Source: Vicugna pacos
Taxonomy: Eukaryota > Chordata > Mammalia > Artiodactyla > Camelidae
Length of the DNA stretch: 64,000 nt
Direction: 5' to 3'
Assembly (NCBI RefSeq): GCF_048564905.1
Contig: NW_027328740.1
Span: 3,913,292-3,977,291, forward strand
Positions within the stretch are counted from its first letter, which is position 1, and every line of letters begins with the position of its first letter. The position numbers and the translations under genes are program-made. Shown piece by piece: positions 51,926 through 63,641 of the stretch. The notes beneath the pieces are model-generated. The model was not told where the DNA came from. It did not search any database and was given only the letters and a program-made list of their open reading frames with translations.

Positions 51926-52862
51926 GCGTTTATATTCTAAATTCGATATTCAGTATTCTGTATTCTATATTCTAAATTCTGTGTTCTGCATTCCATGTTC
52001 TAAATTCTGGGTTCTATATTCTCTATTCTATATTCTATATTGTGTGTTGTACATTCTATATTCTAAATTCTATATTCAGTTTACTGTATTCTATATTCTA
52101 GATTCTGTGTTCTGCATTCCATGTTCTAAATTCTACATTCAGTATTCTGTATTCTATATTCTAAATTCTGTGTTCTGCATTCCATTTTGTACATTCTGGG
52201 TTCTATATATTCTTTTCCATATTCTAAATCCTGTGTTTCATATTCTATATTCTGTATTCAATATTCTGCATTCCGTATTCTACATTCCATATTCTGTGTT
52301 CTACATTCTATATTCTAAATTTTATATTCAGTATTCTGTATTCTATATTTTAAATTGTGTGCTCTGCATTCCATTTTCTAAATTCTGGGTTCTGTATCCT
52401 GTTTTCTTATTTCTATATTCTGTGTTCAACATTCTATATTCTGTATTCTATATTCTTCATTCCGTATTCTATATTCTATATTCTGTGTTCCACATTCTAT
52501 ATTCTTAATTCTATATTCTGTATTCTTTACACTGTATTCTAAATTCTGTGTTCTTCATTCTATATTCCAAATTCTATATTCATTACTCTGTATTCTATAT
52601 TCTAAATTCTGGGTTCTGAATTCCATGTTCTATATTCTGTCTTCTATATTCTCTATTCTATATTCTGTGTTCTACATTCTATATTCTAAAATTTATATTA
52701 TGTATTCTCTATTCTATATTCTAAATTCTGTGTTCTCAATTCCATTTTCTAAATTCTGGGTTGTGTATTCTGTTTTCCATAATGTATATTCTGTATTCTA
52801 CATTCCATATTCTGTATTCTATATACTGAATTCCGTATTCTATACTCCATATTCTGTGTTCC
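51926..52862 (+). repeat. U64, 937 bp
   Basis: Complete less one s12 heptamer; resembles U34/U53 in s5 (ATATATTC) and s8 (GTATCCTG). Confidence 0.86.
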
Positions 52863-53616
52863 TCGTTTATATTCTACATTCGATATTCAGTATTCTGTAT
52901 TCTATATTCTAAATTCTGTGTTCTGCATTCCATTTTCTATATTCTGGGTTCTATATTCTGTTTTCCATATTCTAAATTCTGTGTTCCATATTCTATATTC
53001 TGTATTCAAAATTCTGCATTCCGTATTCTACATTCCATATTCTGTGTTCTACATTCTATATTCTTAATTGTATATTCAGTATTCTGTATTCTATATTTTA
53101 AATTGTGTGCTCTGCATTCCATTTTCTAAATTCTGGGTTCTGTATTCTGTTTTCTTATTTCTATATTCTGTGTTCTACATTCTATATTCTGTATTCTATA
53201 TTCTTCATTCCGTATTCTATATTCTATATTCTCTGTTCTAAATTCTATATTCTAAATTCTATATTCTGTATTCTTACACTGTATTCTAAATTCTGTGTTC
53301 TTCATTCTATATTCTAAATTCTATATTCATTATTCTGTATTCTATATTCTAAATTCTGTGTTCTGAATTCCATGTTCTATAATGTGTCTTCTATATTCTC
53401 TATTCTATATTCTATATTCTGTGTTCTACATTCTGTATTCTAAAATTAATATTATGTATTCTCTATTCTATATTCTAAATTCTGTGTTCTGAATTCCATT
53501 TTCTAAATTCTGCGTTCTGTATTCTGTTTTCCATAATGTATATTCTGTATTCTACATTCTATATTCTGTATTCTATATTCTGCATTCCGTATTCTATATT
53601 CTATATTCTGTGTTCT
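52863..53616 (+). repeat. U65, 754 bp, s4-s15
   Basis: Anchor TCGTTT; one base lost in s10 (TTCTTACACTG, near 53272). Confidence 0.86.
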
Positions 53617-54427
53617 GCGTTTATATTCTAAATTCGATATTCAGTTTACTGTATTCTATATTCTAAATTCTGTGTTCTGCATTCCATGTTCTAAATTCTA
53701 CATTCAGTATTCTGTATTCTATATTCTAAATTCTGTGTTCTGCATTCCATTTTCTATACTCTGGGTTCTATATATTGTTTTCCATATTCTAAATTCTGTG
53801 TTTCATATTCTATATTCTGTATTCAATATTCTGCATTCCGTATTCTACATTCCATATTCTGTGTTCTACATTCTATATTCTAAATTTTATATTCAGTATT
53901 CTGTATTCTATATTTTAAAATGTGTGCTCTGCATTCAATTTTCTAAATTCTGGGTTCTGTAGTCTGTTTTCTTATTTCTATATTCTGTGTTCAACATTCT
54001 ATATTCTGTATTCTATTTTCTTCATTCCGTATTCTATATTCTATATTCTGTGTTCTAAATTCTATATTCTTAATTCTATATTCTGTATTCTTTACACTGT
54101 ATTCTAAATTCTGTGTTCTTCATTCTATATTCCAAATTCTATATTCATTACTCTGTATTCTATATTCTAAAATCTGTGTTCTGAATTCCATGTTCTATAT
54201 TCTGTCTTCTATATTCTCTATTCTATATTCTGTGTTCTACATTCTATATTCTAAAATTTATATTATGTATTCTCTATTCTCTATTCTAAATTCTGTGTTC
54301 TGAATTCCATTTTCTAAATTCTGGTTTATGTATTCTGTTTTCCATAATGTATATTCTGTATTCTACATTCCATATTCTGTATTCTAAATACTGAATTCCG
54401 TATTCTATATTCCATATTCTGTGTTCT
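53617..54427 (+). repeat. U66, 811 bp, lacks s1-s2
   Basis: Starts directly at s3 (TTACTGT); 126 bp plus one s12 heptamer missing. Carries the U24 variant set including GTAGTCTG near 53959. Confidence 0.86.
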
Positions 54428-54741
54428 GCGTTTATATTCTAAATTCGATATTCATTATTCTGTATTCTATATTCTAAATTCTGTGTTCTGAATTCCATGT
54501 TCTATATTCTGTCTTCTCTATTCTCTATTCTATATTCTATATTCTGTGTTATACATTCTATATTCTAAAATATATATTATGTATTCTGTATTCTATATTC
54601 TAAATTCTGTATTCTGAATTCCATTTTCTAAATTCTGGGTTCTGTATTCTGTTTTCCATAATGTATATTCTGTATTATACATTCAATATTCTGTATTCTA
54701 TATTCTGCATTCCGTATTCTATATTCTATATTCTGTGTTCT
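54428..54741 (+). repeat. U67, 314 bp, s11-s15
   Basis: First subrepeat is a true s11 (ATTCATT, GTTCTGA) as in U4, so not derived from the s1/s11 fusion of the central domain. Confidence 0.86.
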
Positions 54742-56441
54742 GCGTTTATATTCCAAATTCGATATTCAGTATTCTGTATTCTATATTCTAAATTCTGTGT
54801 TCTGCATTCCATGTTCTAAATTCTGGGTTCTATATTCTCTATTCTATATTCTATATTGTGTGTTGTACATTCTATATTCTAAATTCTATATTCAGTTTAC
54901 TGTATTCTATCTTCTAAATTCTGTGTTCTGCATTCCATGTTCTAAATTCTATATTCAGTATTCTGTATACTACATTCTAAATTCTGTGTTCTGCATTCCA
55001 TTTTCTATATTCTGGGTTCTATATTCTGTTTTCCATATTCTAAATTCTGTGTTCCATATTCTATATTCTGTATTCAATATACTGCATTCCGTATTCTACA
55101 TTCCATATTCTGTGTTCTACATTGTATATTCTAAATTTTATATTCAGTATTCTGTATTCTATATTTTAAATTGTGTGCTCTGCATTCCATTTTCTAAATT
55201 CTGGGTTCTGTATTCTGTTTTCTTATTTCTATATTCTTTGCTCAACATTCTATATTCTGTATTCTATATTCTTCATTCCATATTCCATATTCTATATTCT
55301 GTCTTCTAAATTCTATATTCTAAATTCTATATTCTGTATTCTTTACACTGTATTCTAAATTCTGTGTTCTTCATTCTATATTCTAAATTCAATATTCATT
55401 ATTCTGTATTCTATATTCTAAATTCTGTGTTCTGAATTCCATGTTCTAAATTCTGTCTTCTATATTCTCTATTCTATATTCTATATTCTGTGTTCTCCAT
55501 TCTATATTCTAAAATTTATATTATGTATTCTGTATTCTATATTCTAAATTCTGTGTTCTGCATTCCATGATCTAAATTCTGGGTTCTATATTCTCTATTC
55601 TATATTCTATATTGTGTGTTGTACATTCTATATTCTAAATTCTATATTCAGTTTACTGTATTCTATATTCTAATTTCTGTGTTCTGCATTCCATGTTCTA
55701 ATTTCTATATTCATTATTCTGTATTCTATATTCTAAATTCTGTGTTCTGCATTCCATTTTCTATATTCTGAGTTCTATATTCTGTTTTCCATATTCTAAA
55801 TTCTGTGTTCCATATTCTATATTCTGTATTCAATATTCTGCATTCCGTATTCTACATTCCATATTCTGTGTTCTACATTCTATATTCTAACTTTTATATC
55901 CAGTATTCTGTATTCTATATTTTAAATTGTGTGCTCTGCATTCCATTTTCTAAATTTTGGGTTCTGTATTCTCTGTTCTTATTTCTATATTCTGTGTTCA
56001 ACATTCTATATTCTGTATTCTATATTCTTCATTCCGTATTCTATATTCTATATTCTGTGTTCTACATTCTATATTCTTAATTCTATATTCGGTATTCTTT
56101 ACACTGTATTCTAAATTCTGTGTTCTTCATTCTATATTCTAAATTTTATATTCATTACTCTGTATTCTCTATTCAAAATTCTGTGTTCTGAATTCCATGT
56201 TCTACATTCTGTCTTCTATATTCTCTATTCTATATTCTATATTCTGTGTTCTACATTCTATATTCTAAAATTTATATTATGTATTCTGTATTCTATATTC
56301 TAAATTCTGTTTTCTGAATTCCATTTTCTAAATTCTGGGTTCTGTATTCTGTTTTCCATAATGTATATTGTGTATTCTACATTCTATATTCTGTATTCTA
56401 TATTCCGCATTCCGTATTCTATATTCTATATTCTGTGTTCT
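54742..56441 (+). repeat. U68, 1700 bp, two units fused across a lost anchor
   Basis: 27 subrepeats: s1-s12, an s13/s1 fusion near 55557-55570, then s2-s15. Relative to two full units it lacks 188 bp, exactly 26 heptamers plus the six-base monomer, so the anchor itself was removed. Confidence 0.86.
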
Positions 56442-57315
56442 GCGTTTATATTCCAAATTCGATATTTAGTATTCTGTATTCTATATTCTAAATTCTGTGT
56501 TCTGCATTCCATGTTCTAAATTCTGGGTTCTATATTCTCTATTATATATTCTATATTGTGTGTTGTATATTCTATATTCTAAATTCTATATTCAGTTTAC
56601 TGTATTCTATATTCTAGATTCTGTGTTCTGCATTCCATTTTCTATATTCTGGGATCTATATACTGTTTTTCAAATTCTAAATTCTGTGTTTCATATTCTA
56701 TATTCTGTATTCAATATTCTGCATTCCGTATTCTACATTCCATATTCTGTGTTCTACATTCTATATTCTAAATTTTATATTCAGTATTCTGTATTCTATA
56801 TTTTAAATTGTGTGCTCTGCATTCCATTTTCTAAATTCTGGGTTCTGTATTCTGTTTTCTTATTTCTATATTCTGTGTTCAACATTCTATATTCGGTATA
56901 CTATATTCTTCATTCCGTATTCTATATTCTATATTCTGTGTTCTACATTCTATATTCTTAATTCTATATTCTGTATTCTTTACACTGTATTCTAAATTCT
57001 GTGTTCTTCATTCTATATTCTAAATTCTGTATTCATTATTTTGTATTCTATATTCTAAATTCTGTGTTCTGAATTCCATGTTCTATATTCTGTCTTCAAT
57101 ATTCCCTTTTCTATATTCTATATTCTGTGTTCTACATTCTATATTCTAAAATTTATATTATGTATTCTGTATTCTATATTCTGTGTTCTGAATTCCATTT
57201 TCTAAATTCTGGGTTCGGTATTCTGTTTACCATAATGTATATTCTTTATTCTACATTCTATATTGTGTATTCTATATTCTGCATTCCATATTCTATATTC
57301 TATATTCTCTGTTCT
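56442..57315 (+). repeat. U69, 874 bp
   Basis: 14 subrepeats less one heptamer: an s3/s4 fusion near 56632 and loss of ATTCTAA from s13. Confidence 0.85.
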
Positions 57316-58259
57316 GCGTTTATATTCTAAATTAGATATTCAGTATACTGTATTCTATATTCTAAATTCTGTGTTCTGCAATCCATGTTCAAAATTCTGG
57401 GTTCTATATTCTTTATTCTATAATCTATATTGTGTGTTGTACATTCTATATTCTAAATTCTATATTCAGTTTACTGTATTCTATATTCTAAATTCTGTGT
57501 TCTGCATTCCATGTTCTAAATTCTATATTCAGTATTCTGTATTCTACATTCTAAATTCTGTGTTCTGCATTCCATTTTCTATATTCTGGGTTCTATATTC
57601 TGTTTTCCATATTCTAAATTCTGTGTTCCATATTCTATATTCTGTATTCAATATACTGCATTCCGTATTCTACATTCCATATTCTGTGTTCTACATTGTA
57701 TATTCTAAATTTTATATTCAGTATTCTGTATTCTATATTTTAAATTGTGTGCTCTGCATTCCATTTTCTAAATTCTGGGTTCTGTATTCTGTTTTCTTAT
57801 TTCTATATTCTTTGCTCAACATTCTATATTCTGTATTCTATATTCTTCATTCCATATTCCATATTCTATATTCTGTCTTCTAAATTCTATATTCTAAATT
57901 CTATATTCTGTATTCTTTACACTGTATTCTAAATTCTGTGTTCTTCATTCTATATTATAAATTCTATATTCATTATTCTGTATTCTATATTCTAAATTTT
58001 GTGTTCTGAATTCCATGTTCTATATTCTGTCTTCTATATTCTCTATTCTATATTCTATATTCTGTGTTCTACATTCTATATTCTAAAATTTATATTATGT
58101 ATTCTGTATTCTGTATTCTAAATTCTGTGTTCTGAATTCCATTTTCTAAATACTGGGTTCTGTATTCTGTTTTCCATAATGTATATTCTGTATTCTACAT
58201 ACTATATTCTGTATTCTATATTCTGCATTCCGTATCCTATATTCTATATTCTGTGTTCT
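57316..58259 (+). repeat. U70, 944 bp, type A
   Basis: Copies the private variants of U68 at offset 2574 (TTTGCTCAAC, CATTCCATATTCC, CTGTCTTCTAAATT in s8-s9). Confidence 0.86.
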
Positions 58260-59189
58260 GCGTTTATATTCTAAATTCGATATTCAGTATTCTGTATTCT
58301 ATATTCTAAATTCTGTGTTCTGCATTCCATGTTCTAAATACTGGGTTCTATATTCTCTATTCTATATTCTATCTTGTGTGTTGTACATTCTATATTCTAA
58401 ATTCTATATTCAGTTTACTGTATTCTATATTCTAATTTCTGTGTTCTGTATTCCATGTTCTAATTTCTATATTCATTATTCTGTATTCTATATTCTTAAT
58501 TCTGTGTTCTGCATTCCATTTTCTATATTCTGGGTTCTATATTCTATTTTCCATATTCTAAATTCTGTGTTCCATATTGTATATTCTGTATTCAATATTC
58601 TGCATTCCGTATTCTACATTCCATATTCTGTGTTCTACATTCTATATTCTAAATTTTATATTCAGTATCCTGTATTCTATATTTTAAACTGTGTTCGCTG
58701 CATTCCATTTTCTAAATTCTGGGTTCTGTATACTGTTTTCTTATTTCTATATTCTGTGTTCCACATTCTATATTCTGTATTCTATATTCTTCATTCTGTA
58801 TTCTATATTCTATATTCTGTGTTCTACATTCTATATTCTTAATTCTATATTCTGTATTCTTTACACTGTATTCTAAATTCTGTGTTCTTCATTCTATATT
58901 CATTATTCTGTATTCTATATTCTAAATTCTGTGTTCTGAATTCCATGTTCTATATTCTGTCTTCTCTATTCTCTATTCTATATTCTATATTCTGTGTTCT
59001 ACATTCTATATTCTAAAATTTATATTATGTATTCTGTATTCTATATTCTAAATTCTGTATTCTGAATTCCATTTTCTAAATTCTGGGATCTGTATTCTGT
59101 TTTCCATAATGTATATTCTGTATTATACATTCAATATTCTGTATTCTATATTCTGCATTCCGTATTCTATATTCTATATTCTGTGTTCT
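58260..59189 (+). repeat. U71, 930 bp
   Basis: All 15 subrepeats less two heptamers at the end of s10 (near 58893). Private variants ATCTTGTGTG and GTATTCCATG recur in U77. Confidence 0.86.
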
Positions 59190-60133
59190 GCGTTTATATT
59201 CCAAATTCGATATTCAGTATTCTGTATTCTATATTCTAAATTCTGTGTTCTGCATTCCATGTTCTAAATTCTGGGTTCTATATTCTCTATTCTATATTCT
59301 ATATTGTGTGTTGTACATTCTATATTCTAAATTCTATATTCAGTTTACTGTATTCTATATTCTAATTTCTGTGTTCTGCATTCCATGTTCTAATTTCTAT
59401 ATTCATTATTCTGTATTCTATATTCTAAATTCTGTGTTCTGCATTCCATTTTCTATATTCTGAGTTCTATATTCTGTTTTCCATATTCTAAATTCTGTGT
59501 TCCATATTCTATATTCTGTATTCAATATTCTGCATTCCGTATTCTACATTCCATATTCTGTGTTCTACATTCTATATTCTAAACTTTATATTCAGTATTC
59601 TGTATTCTATATTTTAAATTGTGTGCTCTGCATTCCATTTTCTAAATTCTGGGTTCTGTATTCTCTTTTCTTATTTCTATATTCTGTGTTCAACATTCTA
59701 TATTCTGTATTCTATATTCTTCATTCCGTATTCTATATTCTATATTCTGTGTTCTACATTCTATATTCTTAATTCTATAATCGGTATTCTTTACACTGTA
59801 TTCTAAATTCTGTGTTCTTCCTTCTATATTCTAAATTTTATATTCATTACTCTGTATTCTCTATTCTAAATTCTGTGTTCTGAATTCCATGTTCTACATT
59901 CTGTCTTCTATATTCTGTATTCTATATTCTATATTCTGTGTTCTACATTCTATATTCTAAAATTTATATTATGTATTCTGTATTCTATATTCTAAATTCT
60001 GTGTTCTGAATTCCATTTTCTAAATTCTGGGATCTGTATTCTGTTTTCCATAATGTATATTCTGTATTCTACATTCTATATTATGTATTCTATATTCTGC
60101 ATTCCGTATTCCATATTCTATATTCTGTGATCT
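59190..60133 (+). repeat. U72, 944 bp, type A
   Basis: Complete. Shares TCTGAGTTCT (s4/s5) and a C-for-A change at the end of s6 region with U68; its s9-s10 (TAATCGGTATTC, TTCTTCCTTC) recur in U76. Confidence 0.86.
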
Positions 60134-60440
60134 GCGTTTATATTCCAAATTCGATATTCAGTATTCTGTATTCTATATTCTAAATTCTGTGTTCTGCATT
60201 CCATGTTCTAAATTCTGGGTTCTATATTCTCTATTCTATATTCTATATTGTGTGTTGTACATTCTATATTCTAAAATTTATATTATGTATTCTGTATTCT
60301 TTATTCTGTGTTCTGAATTCCATTTTCAAAATTCTGGGTTCTGTATTCTTTTTTCCATAATGTATATTCTTTATTCAACATTCTATATTCTGTATTCTAT
60401 ATTCTGCATTCCATATTCTATATTCTATATTCTCTGTTCT
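60134..60440 (+). repeat. U73, 307 bp, s1-s2 then s13-s15
   Basis: Same length as U29 but made of s1, s2 and s13-s15 (with one heptamer missing), so the same size arose by a different deletion. Confidence 0.86.
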
Positions 60441-61383
60441 GCGTTTATATTCTAAATTCGATATTCAGTATTCTGTATTTTATATTCTAAATTCTGTGTT
60501 CTGCATTCCATGTTCTAAATTCTGGGTTCTATATTCTCTATTCTATAATCTATATTGTGTGTTGTACATTCTATATTCTAAATAATATATTCAGTTTACT
60601 GTATTCTATATTCTAAATTCTGTGTTCTGCATTCCATGTTCTAAATTCTATATTCAGTATTCTGTATTCTACATTCTAAATTCTGTGTTCTTCATTCCAT
60701 TTTCTATATTCTGGGTTCTATATTCTGTTTTCCATATTCTAAATTCTGTGCTCCATATTGTATATTCTGTATTCAATATTCTGCATTCCGTATTCTACAT
60801 TCCATATTCTGTGTTCTACATTCTATATTCTAAATTTTATATTCAGTATTCTGTATTCTATATTTTAAAATGTGTGCTCTGCATTCCATTTTCTAAATTC
60901 TGGGTTCTGTATTCTGTTTTCTTATTTCTATATTCTGTGTTCAATATTCTATATTCTCTATTCTATATTCTACATTCCGTATTCTATATTCTATATTCTG
61001 TATATTCATTCTATATTCTAAATTCTATATTCAGTATTCTGTATTCTATATACTAAATTCTGTGTTCTGCATTCCATGTTCTAAATTTTGGGTTCCATAT
61101 ACTCTATGAAATATTCCATATACAGTGTTCTAAATTCTATATTCTGTATCCTATTTTATGCATTCCGTACTCTATATTCTATATTCTGTGTTCTACATTC
61201 TATGTTCTAAAATTTATATTATGTATTCTGTATTCTATATTCTAAATTCTGTGTTCTTAATTCCATTTTCTAAATTCTGGGTTCTGTATTCTGTTTTCCA
61301 AAATGTATATTCTGTATTCTACATTCTATATTCTGTATTCTATATTCTGCAGTCCGTATTCTATATTCTATATTCTGTGTTCT
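60441..61383 (+). repeat. U74, 943 bp, type B with s4-s6
   Basis: 15 subrepeats: s1-s9, type-B triad, s13-s15, with two hexamers (15 x 63 - 2). Here the type-B triad exactly replaces s10-s12, suggesting the simplest relation between the two unit types. Confidence 0.86.
61029..61217 (+). repeat. Type-B triad 10 (ATGAAAT form)
   Basis: ATGAAAT at 61106, as in the left domain, 16 kb beyond the last central-lineage copy. Confidence 0.86.
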
Positions 61384-62698
61384 GCGTTTATATTCTAAAT
61401 TCGTTATTCATTATTCTGTATTCTATATTCTAAATTCTGTGTTCTGCATTCCATGTTCTAAATTTTGTGTTCTATATTCTCTATTCTATATTCTATATTG
61501 TGTGTTGTACATTATATATTCTAAATACTATATTCAGTTTACTGTATTCTATATTCTAGATTCTGTGTTCTGCATTCCATGTTCTAATTTCTATATTCAT
61601 TATTCTGTATTCTATATTCTAAATTCTGTGTTCTGCATTCCATTTTCTATATTCTGGGCTCTATATTCTGTTTTCCATATTCTAAATTCTGTGTTCCATA
61701 TTCTATATTCTGTATTCAATATTATGCCTTCTGTATGCTACATTCCATATTCTGTGTTCTACATTCTATATTCTAAATTTTATATTCAGTATTCTGTATT
61801 CTATATTTTAAATTGTGTGCTCTGCATTCCATTTTCTAAATTCTGGGTTCTGTATTCTGTTTTCTTATTTCTATATTCTGTGTTAAATATTCTATATTCT
61901 GTATTCTATATTCTTCATTCCGTATTCTATATTCTATATACTGTGTTCTACATTCTATATTCTTAATTCTATATTCTGTATTCTTTACACTGTATTCTAA
62001 ATTCTGTGTTCTTCATTCTATATTCTAAATTCTATATTCATTACTCTGTATTCTATATTCTAAATTCTGTGTTCTGAATTCCATGTTCTATATTCTGTCT
62101 TCTATATTCTCTATTCTATATTCTATATTCTGTGTTCTACATTCTATATTCTAAAATTTATATTATGTATTCTGTATTCTATATTCTAAATTCTGTGTTC
62201 TGAATTCCATTTTCTAAATTCTGGGTTCTGTATTCTGTTTTCCATAATGTATATTCTGTATTCTACATTCTATATTCTGTATTCTATATACTGCATTCCG
62301 TATTCTATATTCAATATTCTGTGTTCTACATTCTATATTCTAAATTCTATATTCGGTATTCTTTACACTGTATTCTAAATTCTGTGTTCTTCATTCTATA
62401 TTCTAAATTCTATATTCATTACTCTGTATTCTATATTCTAAATTCTGTGATCTGAATTCCATGTTCTATATTCTGTCTTCTATATTCTCTTTTCTATATT
62501 CTATATTCTTTGTTCTACATTCTATACTCTAAAATTTATATTATGTATTCTGTATTCTATATTCTGTGTTCTGAATTCCATTTTCTAAATTCTAGGTTCG
62601 GTATTCTGTTTACCATAATGTATATTCTGTATTCTACATTCTATATTCTGTATTCTATTTTCTGCATTCCGTATGCTATATTCTATATTCTGTGTTCT
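61384..62698 (+). repeat. U75, 1315 bp, fusion unit
   Basis: 21 subrepeats less one s13 heptamer: s1-s14, an s15/s9 fusion near 62290-62340, then s10-s15. The inner anchor is lost, as in U40 and U68. Confidence 0.85.
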
Positions 62699-63641
62699 GC
62701 GTTTATATTCTAAATTCGATATTCAGTATACTGTATTCTATATTCTAAATTCTTTGTTCTGCATTCCATGTTCTAAATTCTGGGTTCTATATTCTCTATT
62801 CTATATTCTATATTGTGTGTTGTATATTCTATATTCTAAATTCTATATTCAGTTTACTGTATTATATATTCTAAATTCTGTGTTCTGCATTCCATGTTCT
62901 AAATTCTATATTCAGTATTCTGTATTCTATATTCTAAATTCTGTGTTCTGCATTCCTTTTTCTATATTCTGGGTTCTATATTCTGTTTTCCATATTCTAA
63001 ATTCTGTGTTCCATATTCTATATTCTGTATTCAATATTCTGCATTCCGTATTCTACATTCCATATTCTGTGTTCTACATTCTATATTCTAAATTTTATAT
63101 TCAGTATTCTGTATTCTATATTTTAATTTGTGTGCTCTGCATTCCATTTTCTAAATTCTGGGTTCTGTATTCTGTTTTCTTATTTCTATATTCTGTGTTA
63201 AATATTCTATATTCTGTATTCTATATTCTTCATTCCATATTCTATATTCTATATTCTGTGTTCTACATTCTATATTCTTAATTCTATAATCGGTATTCTT
63301 TACACTGTATTCTAAATTCTGTGTTCTTCCTTCTATATTCTAAATTTTATATTCATTACTCTGTATTCTCTTTCTAAATTCTGTGTTCTGAATTCCATGT
63401 TCTGCATTCTGTCTTCTATATTCTCTATTCTATATTCTATATTCTGTGTTCTACATTCTATATTCTAAAATTTATATTATGTATTCTGTATTCTATATTC
63501 TAAATTCTGTGTTCTGAATTTCATTTTCTAAATTCTGGGATATGTATTCTGTTTTCCATAATGTATATTCTGTATTCTACATTCTATATTCTGTATTCTA
63601 TATTCTGCATTCCGTATTCTATATTCTATATTCTGTGTTCT
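62699..63641 (+). repeat. U76, 943 bp, type A
   Basis: All 15 subrepeats, one base lost in s11 (CTCTTTCTAA, near 63369). Mosaic: front like U75 (GTTAAATATTC), back like U72. Confidence 0.85.

Larger units (their letters stand above)
54742..58259 (+). repeat. 2574-bp repeat in the right domain
   Basis: 54.8-55.4 kb and 57.4-57.95 kb share GTATATTC in s6, TTTGCTCAAC in s8 and CATTCCATATTCC in s9, at offset 2574 (1700 + 874). Confidence 0.8.
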
